Source of the DNA: a virus
DNA: 28,551 nt
Direction: 5' to 3' (one strand)
IMG/VR virus record: IMGVR_UViG_3300027805_001414
Span: 1 to 28,551 of that record
The notes beneath the pieces were generated by a model. The model was not told where the DNA came from. It saw nothing but the letters and a program-made list of their open reading frames with translations, and searched no databases. The position numbers and the translations under genes are program-made. Shown in pieces: positions 16,072 to 24,205 of the stretch; within the stretch, counting starts at the first letter, position 1; every line of letters starts with the position of its first letter.

Positions 16072-17240
16072 TGGGTTGTCAATCAGGTTACAGATTTCCT
16101 TATGATAGTAGAACAGCAGACTTTGATGATGTGTTCGTTCGCAAAGAATACTTCTCTGAGGGTGGATTGTGGGTATGGGGAAGAGGTGATGCCGGCATTT
16201 TAGGTAATAACACTAGAGGTGTTGGTCAGTCATCACCAGTGCAGACTATATCAGGTGGAACTAATTGGAAACAAGTTAGTACAGACGGTACTGGCTCAGT
16301 GCCAATTGCCGCTGGTATAAAATCTGATGGTACTCTGTGGATGTGGGGTTGTGGTACGGCAGGAAGACTTGGCATAAACATAGCATCAGCCTCTAGATCA
16401 TCACCAGTTCAAACTGTGTCTGGTGGTACTAACTGGAAAGTAGTAACTGTAAGTCAATTTAATACAGCAGCAATCAAAACTGATGGCACTCTCTGGCTAT
16501 GGGGTTGCGGTACTGCCGGTGCATTAGGCACTAACAGTATAGTTAATCAATCGTCTCCTGTTCAAACTATCTCTGCTGGAACCAACTGGAAACAAGTTAG
16601 TTTAGGCAGTCACATCGCAGCTATCAAAACAGATGGTACTCTTTGGCTTTGGGGTTGTAACAATTGTGGTCAATTAGGTAACAATGCAATAACTGACCGT
16701 TCATCACCTATCCAAACTGTATCTGGTGGTACTAACTGGAAAGAAATATCGGCGTCAGGTCAGGCAACAGCATCTATTAAAACTGATGGTTCTTTGTGGG
16801 TTTGGGGTTGGGAAAATGGTGGAAATTTAGGAACAAATACTCCAGCAAGGGCGATATCATCACCCGTCCAAACAGCAGCTGGCGGCAATAATTGGAAACA
16901 AGTTAGTATTACTACAAACGCTGGAGGCGCAATTAAGACAGATGGTACGCTTTGGTTGTGGGGACAATCACAATTTGATGGAAATACTGTTCTGGGCGTA
17001 TCATCTCCAATTCAACAATGGTCTGGCGGCACTAATTGGAAACAAGTTTCACTTCAAGGCGCCGACCTGATCGCCATAAAAACAGATGGCACACTTTGGA
17101 CAGTCAAAGGTGATTTAGCAGGTGATAATACTATAACTAGCAGATCATCTCCTGTTCAGACTGTTTCTGGTGGTACTAATTGGAAAGATGTATGTAGGGG
17201 CAGCAATCATGTAATTGCAATCAGAGAAGACTGCTGGTAA
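16071..17240 (+). CDS. RCC1-type propeller protein C, last blades degenerate
   Basis: 389 residues. The N-terminal segment (FPYDSRTADFDDVFVRKEYF) differs from A and B but is similarly placed before the first LWVWG. Seven RCC1 units can be counted. The sixth (LWLWGQSQFDGN) is shortened and the seventh has LWTVKGDLAGD in place of LWLWGxxxxGxLG, so the closing blades have drifted. The remaining units keep SSPVQT, NWKQVS and IKTDGTLW. It is the last gene of the adhesin array; only 18 bases separate it from the next, functionally different gene. Confidence 0.85.
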   Translation: MGCQSGYRFPYDSRTADFDDVFVRKEYFSEGGLWVWGRGDAGILGNNTRGVGQSSPVQTISGGTNWKQVSTDGTGSVPIAAGIKSDGTLWMWGCGTAGRLGINIASASRSSPVQTVSGGTNWKVVTVSQFNTAAIKTDGTLWLWGCGTAGALGTNSIVNQSSPVQTISAGTNWKQVSLGSHIAAIKTDGTLWLWGCNNCGQLGNNAITDRSSPIQTVSGGTNWKEISASGQATASIKTDGSLWVWGWENGGNLGTNTPARAISSPVQTAAGGNNWKQVSITTNAGGAIKTDGTLWLWGQSQFDGNTVLGVSSPIQQWSGGTNWKQVSLQGADLIAIKTDGTLWTVKGDLAGDNTITSRSSPVQTVSGGTNWKDVCRGSNHVIAIREDCW

Positions 17241-17258
17241 TCTCTACTATATAAGTTC

Positions 17259-17636
17259 ATGAGTGAATTTAGACCTTGTGATGAATGTACAGCATGTTGC
17301 GATGGGTGGCTTATTGGCGAAGTCAATGGTCATCCATTCGGTCATGGTAAACCCTGCCAATTTCTCATCAATAAAATCTGCACTATATACAAAGACAGAC
17401 CAAGCATGTGTCGCAACTATCAATGTGCTTGGACACAGCATCTTTTTCCTGAGTGGATGAAACCTAACAAGTGTGGTGTTCTCATCTCTGTAGAAACAAA
17501 AGAAGACCATCAGTTTCTCAGAGTGATTGAAATGAAACCTGTGATAGACTATGCTGTGTATGCTGAGATTGAAAAGTTCTGTTCTGAAAACAATACTTAC
17601 TATGTGAAGGTGCCATATGAAGATAGACACGCTTGA
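17259..17636 (+). CDS. YkgJ-family cysteine cluster protein
   Basis: 125 residues, with cysteines at 7, 10, 13 and 14 (CDECTACC) and further cysteines at 33, 41, 51 and 56, the spacing typical of the YkgJ/PF03692 putative zinc- or iron-chelating family. The biochemical role of that family is not settled. No strong Shine-Dalgarno is visible before ATG 17259, but the N-terminal cysteine motif begins at residue 7 and the next gene overlaps the 3' end by 20 bases, so the start is probable. It opens the rightward glycan-gene run. A 127-codon antisense frame covers the same bases and is judged a shadow. Confidence 0.75.
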   Translation: MSEFRPCDECTACCDGWLIGEVNGHPFGHGKPCQFLINKICTIYKDRPSMCRNYQCAWTQHLFPEWMKPNKCGVLISVETKEDHQFLRVIEMKPVIDYAVYAEIEKFCSENNTYYVKVPYEDRHA

Positions 17637-18315
17637 TTATAAAATGCATTTTGATGATGTAGAAGCATACATCATTACTCTCAAAGGGCATTCCAAGTCA
17701 GAAGAACTTTCACTTCGCTGCCAAGATTCCTGCATCAAAGCTGAACAACCATTCCGTGTTTGGGATGCATTTGATGGTACTTCAGGTGAGATACACTATC
17801 CCGATCATGCGAAAGATCAAGATCATTATCGTTTCCTCAAGCAGATGAATGATCGTCTTACCATCACAGAAGTCGCAACAATTCTCTCTCACTATTCTCT
17901 TTGGGCACATTGCGTCAAGATCGATATACCTATTGTCATACTTGAGCATGATGCTATAATGGTCAATAAGTATATTTGGCATGACGGATGGAATCAGATC
18001 AACTATCTAGGCAACTATAGTCAATTACAGACTGGCTGGCCTAGTTTTCCACCACATTCAGCAGCAACGAAGAACTATAAGTTTATCTGTCGCGCACATG
18101 CGTATGCTGTTGATCCTGCCGTAGCAAGACAGTTAGTCTCACATGTTATCAAGTTTGGTCTTGCTGCACCTGCTGATATGCTCATTCGTGCTGATCTATT
18201 TCCATTAGTACAGACTGGATTCTATGCGTTTGATGCACCAGATGAGACTACGATTACAGGCCGTAAAGATGATTGGCACGAATACGCTAGAGAAATATTT
18301 TCAACATTCGCTTAA
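17617..18315 (+). CDS. Glycosyltransferase family 25-like protein
   Basis: 232 residues. The start at 17617 has AAGG 7 bases upstream, inside the previous gene; an internal ATG at 17644 lacks one. The N-terminal EAYIITLKGHSKSEELSLRC and QPFRVWDAFDGTSG, then EVATILSHYSLWAHCVKIDIPIVILEHDA, follow the GT25 (LPS biosynthesis) layout, where a short loss of the usual ExD-D is seen as E110-H111-D112. A later AYAVDPAVARQLV segment also fits. Family members transfer sugars to lipopolysaccharide or glycoprotein acceptors. Donor and acceptor here are unknown. The histidine inside the metal-binding acidic motif is unusual. Confidence 0.75.
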   Translation: MKIDTLDYKMHFDDVEAYIITLKGHSKSEELSLRCQDSCIKAEQPFRVWDAFDGTSGEIHYPDHAKDQDHYRFLKQMNDRLTITEVATILSHYSLWAHCVKIDIPIVILEHDAIMVNKYIWHDGWNQINYLGNYSQLQTGWPSFPPHSAATKNYKFICRAHAYAVDPAVARQLVSHVIKFGLAAPADMLIRADLFPLVQTGFYAFDAPDETTITGRKDDWHEYAREIFSTFA

Positions 18316-18324
18316 GGATACATT

Positions 18325-18912
18325 ATGTATAAATTTGATCACGACTGGTTCAGTTCAAACATTCCTAATCTGACAAGGCTCTTTGCTGGGTTCAAGGGTG
18401 ATAGTCCTGCAAATATTCTAGAGATAGGTGCATTTGAAGGTAGGTCTACTGTATGGTTTCTAGACAATGTGCCTGACTGCACTATCACGACTATTGATAC
18501 TTGGATAGGCGGCAAAGATCATGATCCTAACAATCCAGAAATCAACTGGAATACCGTGTTTGAAAACTTCACACACAATACCAAAGGCCGAAATGTACAT
18601 GCCTTTGAAGCAACATCATTCAATGCGCTTTCTCTTATGATCAAAGAAGGTAAAGACAAGTTTGATTTTGTATATGTTGATGGATCTCATACAGCACTAG
18701 ATGTCAATCTTGATCTAATTCTATCATTCAAGCTTCTTAAAACTGGCGGTCTAATTTACTGTGATGATTATCTTTGGGGCTTTAATGAGTTTCCTATCTA
18801 TGATTGCCCGAAACTCGGTATAGATAGCTTTGTGAATGTCTATGCAGATAAGTTAACTCCACTTCAAGGTTTTACAAACAATGCTGCAATCTACATGAAG
18901 GTGAAAGAATGA
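18325..18912 (+). CDS. Class I SAM-dependent methyltransferase (Methyltransf_24-like)
   Basis: 195 residues, with AAGGA just upstream of the ATG. Motif I is ILEIGAFEGRST (residues 31-42). The acidic residue ending the second strand is D58 in TTIDTW. Later come FVYVDGSHT and LKTGGLIYCDDY, the typical order of this Rossmann-fold family, often found in surface-polysaccharide clusters. The substrate is likely a sugar or glycan hydroxyl, inferred from the flanking glycosyltransferases. The stop overlaps the next ATG (ATGA). Confidence 0.8.
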   Translation: MYKFDHDWFSSNIPNLTRLFAGFKGDSPANILEIGAFEGRSTVWFLDNVPDCTITTIDTWIGGKDHDPNNPEINWNTVFENFTHNTKGRNVHAFEATSFNALSLMIKEGKDKFDFVYVDGSHTALDVNLDLILSFKLLKTGGLIYCDDYLWGFNEFPIYDCPKLGIDSFVNVYADKLTPLQGFTNNAAIYMKVKE

Positions 18913-19460
18913 AAGTTAATCTAGGTAGTGGTATCAAGAGATTTCCTGGTTTCGTAAATCTTGATAGTGATCCTTTGTGTAAACCAGATTACATCTGTGA
19001 TATGAATAAAGAATCTTTGCCGTTTGAAGATAACTCAGTTGAGTATATGCTTGCACATCATGTCTTTGAACATATTGGTGATGGGTTCTTCAATCTGCTT
19101 AAAGAAATCTACCGTGTCTGTCAGCACGAAGCAATCATTGATGTACATGTTCCACATCCAAGACACGATTACTTTTTAGGTGATCTGTCACATGTAAGAA
19201 TGATCACACTAGAAAACATGCGTCCGCTCTCTAAGAAGTTCTGTGATACTCAGAGTTATATAAATTCATCATGGAGCGGTTTTGCAAATGTTCTTGATGT
19301 TGATTTTGAAATCTTTGAACATGAGTATTTGCTAGATGAAACATTCAAACAAGTTATTGCAGGCATTGAAGATGAAAATCAAATGAACTGGATGGCAAGA
19401 GCGATGAATAATGCAATCACAGAAATTCACTTTAAGATGATGGTGATCAAGAATGCTTGA
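18909..19460 (+). CDS. SAM-dependent methyltransferase (type 11-like)
   Basis: 183 residues. The glycine-rich motif I is at the extreme N-terminus (VNLGSG, 3-8). FVNLDSD supplies the acidic ribose-binding residue, and SVEYMLAHHVFEHI with FNLLKEIYRVC is the usual motif IV region of Methyltransf_11 enzymes found in polysaccharide loci. The C-terminal part carries HPRHDYFLGDLSHVRMIT. It overlaps the previous gene by four bases and the next by eight, so it is co-translated. The acceptor is unknown; a glycan intermediate is the inference. Confidence 0.75.
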   Translation: MKVNLGSGIKRFPGFVNLDSDPLCKPDYICDMNKESLPFEDNSVEYMLAHHVFEHIGDGFFNLLKEIYRVCQHEAIIDVHVPHPRHDYFLGDLSHVRMITLENMRPLSKKFCDTQSYINSSWSGFANVLDVDFEIFEHEYLLDETFKQVIAGIEDENQMNWMARAMNNAITEIHFKMMVIKNA

Positions 19461-20787
19461 ACAATTAGTTTTATCTCTTGATCAGATGGGTGAGAAACCG
19501 GCGGCCGTAACAGTGCTTGACGCGCTGGCTAGAAATTCAAGCATGTTTCAGCAGTATGATGATGTAGCTAAATGCTACTTCAAGATCAAAGAGTATGAAA
19601 AGGCATTAAAGTATGCTGAGTTAGCCCTTTCATCTGCACCAACGCAAGGACTATATGCAGCAAAGTACAATGTGATCAACGTAGCCAATCATGCAAACTA
19701 TCCTGAACGAGCCATGACATTGATCAAGCAGCTCGAGATAATCAATCCAAATGATCTTGATGTAAAGCTTGAGAAAGCTTTCTCATTCTTCTTGTTGAAC
19801 CAGAAAGATAAGGCTGAAGCGATACTTAGAGCAGAATTAGATAATCCAAAACATGACGAGAAGACTAAGACTAAGATACGCTTCAATCTTGGTACATATG
19901 AATTATTAAGAGATGAATTTCAGACTGGTCTACGCAAGTTCCTCTTTGAAGGCCGTAAGCTAGAATATTGGAAAAAACCTTCTTTACCTTTCAAGTTCTG
20001 GGAAGGCGAAAACATTGAAGGCAAGACGCTGGTAATCCGCGCTGAAGCTGGTATCGGTGATGAGTTCATCAACGTTCGCTTCATGAAGCATCTGAGAGAG
20101 CGTAACATAAGCCCGATCTGGTTCTCTGAACGTAAAGATATTGCCGAAGTCTTCAACAGAAACGGTTTCAAAACCGTCACTAATGTTCGTGATATCAAAG
20201 ACAAAAATGTATACTGGACTCATTCAATGGACTTACCAGTCTATCTGAACCTTGAGTATAAAGACCTTTGGAACGAACCGTATATCAAGAGTAACGAACA
20301 ACATATATCACAATTCAATCTAAATGGTGATATGCCAAAAGTTGGTCTTCGATGGCAGGGTAATCCAGGTTACGATCAAGACCTACACCGTTCAATACCT
20401 TTGAAAGAGATGTATGACACTCTAAGTCATTTGAATATTCGTATGTGCAGTGTGCAACGAGATGATGGTGTTGAAGAATTAGGCAATCTACCTATCATCG
20501 ATATGTCATCATACATGAAGACATGGGAAGACACTCTCAACATCATCGACCAACTTGATGTTCTTATCACTAGCTGCACTTCAGTAGCACATGCCGCGGC
20601 AGCAATGGGTAAGAGAACAATTGTGATCACTCCTATTTCAGCTTACTATACGTGGTGTCATAGCATGAAGCAATCACCGTGGTATGGTGATCATGTAACA
20701 ATATTGAGACAACAGAAACCCAGAGTATGGGATGAGCCTTTAGCAGAACTCAAGGAGATAATGAATGCAGAGTTTGGTAATCGATAA
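19453..20787 (+). CDS. TPR-repeat protein with C-terminal GT9-like glycosyltransferase domain
   Basis: 444 residues. Residues ~1-165 are helical repeats of TPR type (YDDVAKCYFKIKEYEKALKYAELAL is the clearest). From ~185 (WEGENIEGKTLVIRAEAGIGDE) to the end the pattern matches the heptosyltransferase-like (GT-B, family 9-related) domain found with TPRs in bacterial glycosyltransferases: KVGLRWQGNPG with HRSIPL at ~296-317, then LDVLITSCTSVAHAAAAMGKR and SPWYGDHVTILRQ. In such proteins the TPR part commonly engages a protein acceptor, making protein glycosylation possible here (inference). It overlaps both neighbours. Confidence 0.75.
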   Translation: MLEQLVLSLDQMGEKPAAVTVLDALARNSSMFQQYDDVAKCYFKIKEYEKALKYAELALSSAPTQGLYAAKYNVINVANHANYPERAMTLIKQLEIINPNDLDVKLEKAFSFFLLNQKDKAEAILRAELDNPKHDEKTKTKIRFNLGTYELLRDEFQTGLRKFLFEGRKLEYWKKPSLPFKFWEGENIEGKTLVIRAEAGIGDEFINVRFMKHLRERNISPIWFSERKDIAEVFNRNGFKTVTNVRDIKDKNVYWTHSMDLPVYLNLEYKDLWNEPYIKSNEQHISQFNLNGDMPKVGLRWQGNPGYDQDLHRSIPLKEMYDTLSHLNIRMCSVQRDDGVEELGNLPIIDMSSYMKTWEDTLNIIDQLDVLITSCTSVAHAAAAMGKRTIVITPISAYYTWCHSMKQSPWYGDHVTILRQQKPRVWDEPLAELKEIMNAEFGNR

Positions 20788-21370
20788 CTTCTTACCTTAT
20801 CCAAATGTTGTAAGAGAGTGGGCGTTGACAAAAACGTTTTATAACAGTACACAGTTCTCTCAGAGAATAGGTTCTAGCACAACATGGCCTGGCAAAAGAA
20901 CAGATCATGTTGTAGACCTTGATGCTTCATATGCAGATGATATTTTAACCAAAGTCAGTAATATAGCACGAAAGACTTTCTTTGATGCACCTTTATCAGT
21001 CAGAAGTTACTTTCAACTATGTTCTCAATCAGACGGTGACTCTTGGATCCATCAAGATAATGATGTAGATATTGCAGCACTACTCTATCTTAGCCCTGAT
21101 GCGCCGATCAATTCTGGTACAACACTATATAAATGTCTAGATCAGGCTGCATGGCAAAATCTAGCCATTGGTGAGATGATGAAGATCAATCGTCAAGAAC
21201 GTGAAGACTTATATGAAAAGCTATTCGTGCCAGTTGATGTAATAGGCAATCTATATAACAGAATGGTCATGTATCGCGGTGATATCTTTCACAAGTCAAA
21301 CGACTACTTTGGTAGCTCAAAGTTTGACAGCAGACTGACACAGGTATTCTTTTTGAAATTTGAGAGATAA
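20765..21370 (+). CDS. 2-oxoglutarate/Fe(II) oxygenase-like protein (DUF6445-like)
   Basis: 201 residues. AAGGAG at 20752-20757 gives spacing 7 to the ATG, which lies inside the end of the previous gene. The opening LVIDNFLPYPNVVREWAL resembles DUF6445-type proteins. An iron-binding set is visible: H96-x-D98 (WIHQDND), distal H176 (GDIFHKSND) and R190 (DSRLTQ) in the place expected for the 2-oxoglutarate carboxylate. Strand LLYLSP follows the HxD motif as in double-stranded beta-helix oxygenases. It would hydroxylate a sugar, amino acid or peptide; the substrate is unknown. Its place in the cluster suggests tailoring of the glycan or its acceptor. Confidence 0.7.
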   Translation: MQSLVIDNFLPYPNVVREWALTKTFYNSTQFSQRIGSSTTWPGKRTDHVVDLDASYADDILTKVSNIARKTFFDAPLSVRSYFQLCSQSDGDSWIHQDNDVDIAALLYLSPDAPINSGTTLYKCLDQAAWQNLAIGEMMKINRQEREDLYEKLFVPVDVIGNLYNRMVMYRGDIFHKSNDYFGSSKFDSRLTQVFFLKFER

Positions 21371-21374
21371 TATT

Positions 21375-22307
21375 ATGCACACAACATTTATGATTGACGG
21401 CGGAGCTGGGCGCCTCGTTACTGCCATTCCTGCACTTGAGAAGTTTGCTATCAATAATCCTAATGATGACTTTCGTGTGTTGACGGCAGCATGGGAAGAA
21501 ATCTATTGGAATCATCCTCTGTTACAGAATAGGACTTTTAACGTCAATCAAAAAGGTATCTTTGATCTACATATCAAAGATCGTCGTATGGTTGTACCAG
21601 AACCATATCATATGCACGGATACTATAATCAAAAGCTGCATTTAATTGAAGCGTTTGATGAAGCTATCAACCATACAACAGATCATTCTGATCTAGACAA
21701 AGCTAACCTCTATGTGTCAAAGAAAGAAACGACACAAGCACAATTCATTCTTAATGAGATCAAGAAGCAAAAGAAGAAGAATAGAGTAATCATCTTTCAA
21801 CCTTATGGTTCTGGCATGAAGATTGAGAACAATGTGCCGATTGACACAACCAATCGTAGTCTTGATGTGGATTTTGCTCTCAAGATGATCCATGAAATGT
21901 CTAAAGACAACTTGGTAATATTTTTTGGATCTAAAGAGCTTTATCATCCAGGTGATAACTACTCAGTCAACTTCTTTAATAACAATGCTGATATCCGTCT
22001 TTACATGACAATGATCAGTCTATGTGATTATTTTGTTGGAGTAGATTCTCTTGGGCAGCATATTGCTAGAGCTATGAATAAACCAGGTATGGTAATTATG
22101 GGTTCTACGTTTGAAGAGAACGTGTCATACAAAGATTACTTCACTATCTACAGAAACAGATTTGCACCGGTCTATGTGCCTATCCGAATTGCAAATCAAG
22201 ATATTACGTTTGCAGAAAACCTAAATGATGGTACAATGCAGTTTAACGACGAAGACCTGAAGAACATATTGGAAAAGATCAATGAAAAGAAACTTCAAAG
22301 TAAATAA
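21375..22307 (+). CDS. GT9-like (heptosyltransferase-like) glycosyltransferase
   Basis: The start taken is ATG 21375 (310 residues); an in-frame TTG at 21360 lies inside the previous gene. The N-terminus IDGGAGRLVTAIPALEKF fits the G-x-G-x(6)-P-x-L loop of GT-B heptosyltransferases. The C-terminal half has VIFQPYGSG, RSLD and CDYFVGVDSLGQHIARAMNKPGMVIMG, matching the VGxDSxxxHIAxAxxxP donor-site signature. Because the same phage region encodes HldE- and HldD-like proteins, an ADP-heptose donor is plausible but unproven. The 3' end overlaps the next gene by 26 bases. Confidence 0.7.
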   Translation: MHTTFMIDGGAGRLVTAIPALEKFAINNPNDDFRVLTAAWEEIYWNHPLLQNRTFNVNQKGIFDLHIKDRRMVVPEPYHMHGYYNQKLHLIEAFDEAINHTTDHSDLDKANLYVSKKETTQAQFILNEIKKQKKKNRVIIFQPYGSGMKIENNVPIDTTNRSLDVDFALKMIHEMSKDNLVIFFGSKELYHPGDNYSVNFFNNNADIRLYMTMISLCDYFVGVDSLGQHIARAMNKPGMVIMGSTFEENVSYKDYFTIYRNRFAPVYVPIRIANQDITFAENLNDGTMQFNDEDLKNILEKINEKKLQSK

Positions 22308-22821
22308 GAGCGTCCTCAATTTTATTCACGCGCGAGACTATTTCCCACCGCAAGATGCTGAGAACTATCGTTATGCAGTGAAAAATCTAAAGTTTGAACC
22401 GATGCAGTATGGTAAAGAGATTAAGCAGTTCAATCTTATTTTACCTGAGACAGACATGCTTCTTGGCGCTATGCTTGGTGAAAACTTTGCGAAGGTTGAC
22501 GAAGATAGGTCAGGCACGTTCAGATATCCTTTCGATAATGTTATTCATTTTGAAGAGTTTGATACTATTCACGAATGGAGACTTGCTGTTGCACTTGAAG
22601 ACACTATCTTCAGAACATACACACACACGACAGGTATCAAGTCAGCACTTGACTGTAAGAACGAAGAATGGAAGACGTTTGATTATCTGAATCCAGAACA
22701 GTGGAATATAGAGACACAAATCAATCTCAGAGAGAACGATGCTGTATTCTATAGACCATGGGTATTTCATTCATTTGAAGAAAAGCTTATTCATTGCTAT
22801 ACTATTATGGTTGAAGAATGA
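22282..22821 (+). CDS. Unknown protein, possible beta-helix (cupin/oxygenase-like) fold
   Basis: 179 residues, start ATG 22282 within the previous gene and a 4-base ATGA overlap with the next, so translation within the operon is well supported. I cannot assign a family. The C-terminal LRENDAVFYRPWVFHSFEEKLIHCYTI resembles the distal strands of double-stranded beta-helix proteins, with histidines in WVFHSF and LIHCY, and NVIHFEEFD might supply an upstream metal ligand. If so, it would be a second oxygenase or isomerase in the cluster. This is a weak structural guess. No membrane segments or signal peptide are seen. Confidence 0.6.
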   Translation: MKRNFKVNKSVLNFIHARDYFPPQDAENYRYAVKNLKFEPMQYGKEIKQFNLILPETDMLLGAMLGENFAKVDEDRSGTFRYPFDNVIHFEEFDTIHEWRLAVALEDTIFRTYTHTTGIKSALDCKNEEWKTFDYLNPEQWNIETQINLRENDAVFYRPWVFHSFEEKLIHCYTIMVEE

Positions 22822-23531
22822 TACCTAAAATTATTCATGTTTCATGGAAGTCAAAAGACATACTCAATGATAACACAGAGCTTATCAATAGAGGTCTAAA
22901 GTCTCTTGTTGAGTTGAATCCTGATTGGGAATTACAGTTATCAGACAATGATGATGTTGAACGATATCTATCTAAAAATTTAGATGTTTTTGATTTTGCT
23001 TTGCTGAAGCCAAGACATATTGTTGAGAAGCTGGATGTGTGGAGACTGATCAAACTATACAACGAAGGTGGACTGTATACTGATATCGACAGGTTTTATA
23101 ATCTACCTCTATCTGACATTTTGGCACCTGGTATCAAGCTTGTATTACCTACATGTCTTGATCATGATTTCACTCACGATTTCATGTTGAGTGAACCAAA
23201 CAATCCAATTTATGCAACAGCACTTAAACTGAACTTAGAACGCCGTAAAGAAGGTCATGATAATATCTACTACCTCGGCGCACAAACATATATGCATGCC
23301 GTTACAAAATGTTTGGTCAATGAAATGATTAATACTAATCCAGGTGAGAAGATCATGAATGCGTTACGAGAAGTAATGGTTCAGAGTAAGTTCATTGTGA
23401 CACGCAAAGAAGAACCACCGATTCGTAATATATTATTCATTTGCGATAAAACACCACTAGAAGAACATGAAAGAATGAAAAGAGAATTTTATTTAAAGTA
23501 TAAGATGAATCACTGGTCTGGACAATGGTAA
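22818..23531 (+). CDS. GT32-like glycosyltransferase with DxD motif
   Basis: 237 residues. The family opening IPKIIHVSW, then ELNPDWELQLSDNDD, VEKLDVWRLIKLYNEGGLYTDID (DxD at D89-I90-D91) and FMLSEPNNPIYATALKL follow the Gly_transf_sug/OCH1-like (PF04488) pattern of metal-dependent GT-A enzymes that add hexoses using nucleotide sugars. Length is normal for bacterial and phage versions. It overlaps both neighbours (4 and 7 bases), placing it firmly in the same translation unit. Sugar and acceptor are unknown. Confidence 0.8.
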   Translation: MIPKIIHVSWKSKDILNDNTELINRGLKSLVELNPDWELQLSDNDDVERYLSKNLDVFDFALLKPRHIVEKLDVWRLIKLYNEGGLYTDIDRFYNLPLSDILAPGIKLVLPTCLDHDFTHDFMLSEPNNPIYATALKLNLERRKEGHDNIYYLGAQTYMHAVTKCLVNEMINTNPGEKIMNALREVMVQSKFIVTRKEEPPIRNILFICDKTPLEEHERMKREFYLKYKMNHWSGQW

Positions 23532-24205
23532 ATATAAAACTGCCAAGAATACTGCAACCGTTCTACTGTCACGACCTAGTGAGACTAGGCAAAGACAATG
23601 ACGGCGGATATTTGGTCAATTTAGAAGATGTGAAGAAGTCAAATGCTCTTGTCAGCTTTGGTATTGGTACTGACATATCATTTGAGAAAGACTTTCAGAC
23701 GCATAACAAATGTGACGTTAGAGCTTTTGATGGCACCATTGATCAATTTGATACCACATTCTTCAAAGGTAACAAAGTCTTTATGAAGAAGAACATATCA
23801 CTAGAAGATAGTGAAGAGACTGCATCTTTACCAACTATACTGAACACCATTGTAGGCAAAGCATTTCTCAAGTGTGATATCGATGGTTTTGAGTATCAAA
23901 TATTTGATCAACTCATAAACAATAGTCATCGTTTTTCAGGCATTGTAATAGAAATTCATGATATAGCTGTGTTAGCAAACTTTGACTTGCTAGCCGATTT
24001 CATTGCAAAGTTGGACTTACAGCTAATACATTTGCATATGAACAACTATTCTTACTATGATCATAACGGTATGATAACTCCAAACGTGATAGAGTTGACA
24101 TTTACTTCATCGTTTAATACAGTATTGAAAAGAGATTTGTCTTTACCACACCGTTTAGATATGCCTTGTAATCCAGATGGCAAAGATTTCTTAGTGAGTT
24201 TTTAA
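23525..24205 (+). CDS. FkbM-type methyltransferase
   Basis: 226 residues. The core LVSFGIGTDISFEKDF (motif I region), FDGTIDQFD and especially FLKCDIDGFEYQIF (~114-127), followed by FSGIVIEIHD, match FkbM/Methyltransf_21 family O-methyltransferases, which in polysaccharide loci methylate sugar hydroxyls. It is the last gene of the rightward run. Its final 15 bases overlap, tail to tail, the 3' end of the leftward hldD-like gene, so no intergenic terminator is present. Confidence 0.75.
   Translation: MVNIKLPRILQPFYCHDLVRLGKDNDGGYLVNLEDVKKSNALVSFGIGTDISFEKDFQTHNKCDVRAFDGTIDQFDTTFFKGNKVFMKKNISLEDSEETASLPTILNTIVGKAFLKCDIDGFEYQIFDQLINNSHRFSGIVIEIHDIAVLANFDLLADFIAKLDLQLIHLHMNNYSYYDHNGMITPNVIELTFTSSFNTVLKRDLSLPHRLDMPCNPDGKDFLVSF

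Noticed and set aside
12993-17240. Diversity-generating retroelement targets
   Set aside because: Variable loops exist, but there is no reverse transcriptase, template repeat or adenine-biased pattern in the window. Recombination between repeats explains the data better.
17247-17630. Minus-strand 127-codon frame opposite the cysteine-cluster gene
   Set aside because: The plus frame has the family cysteine pattern and fits the operon overlaps; the antisense protein shows no recognisable motif.
20824-20845. TTGACA followed by TATAAC as a promoter
   Set aside because: The spacing is only about 9 bases and it lies inside a coding region.
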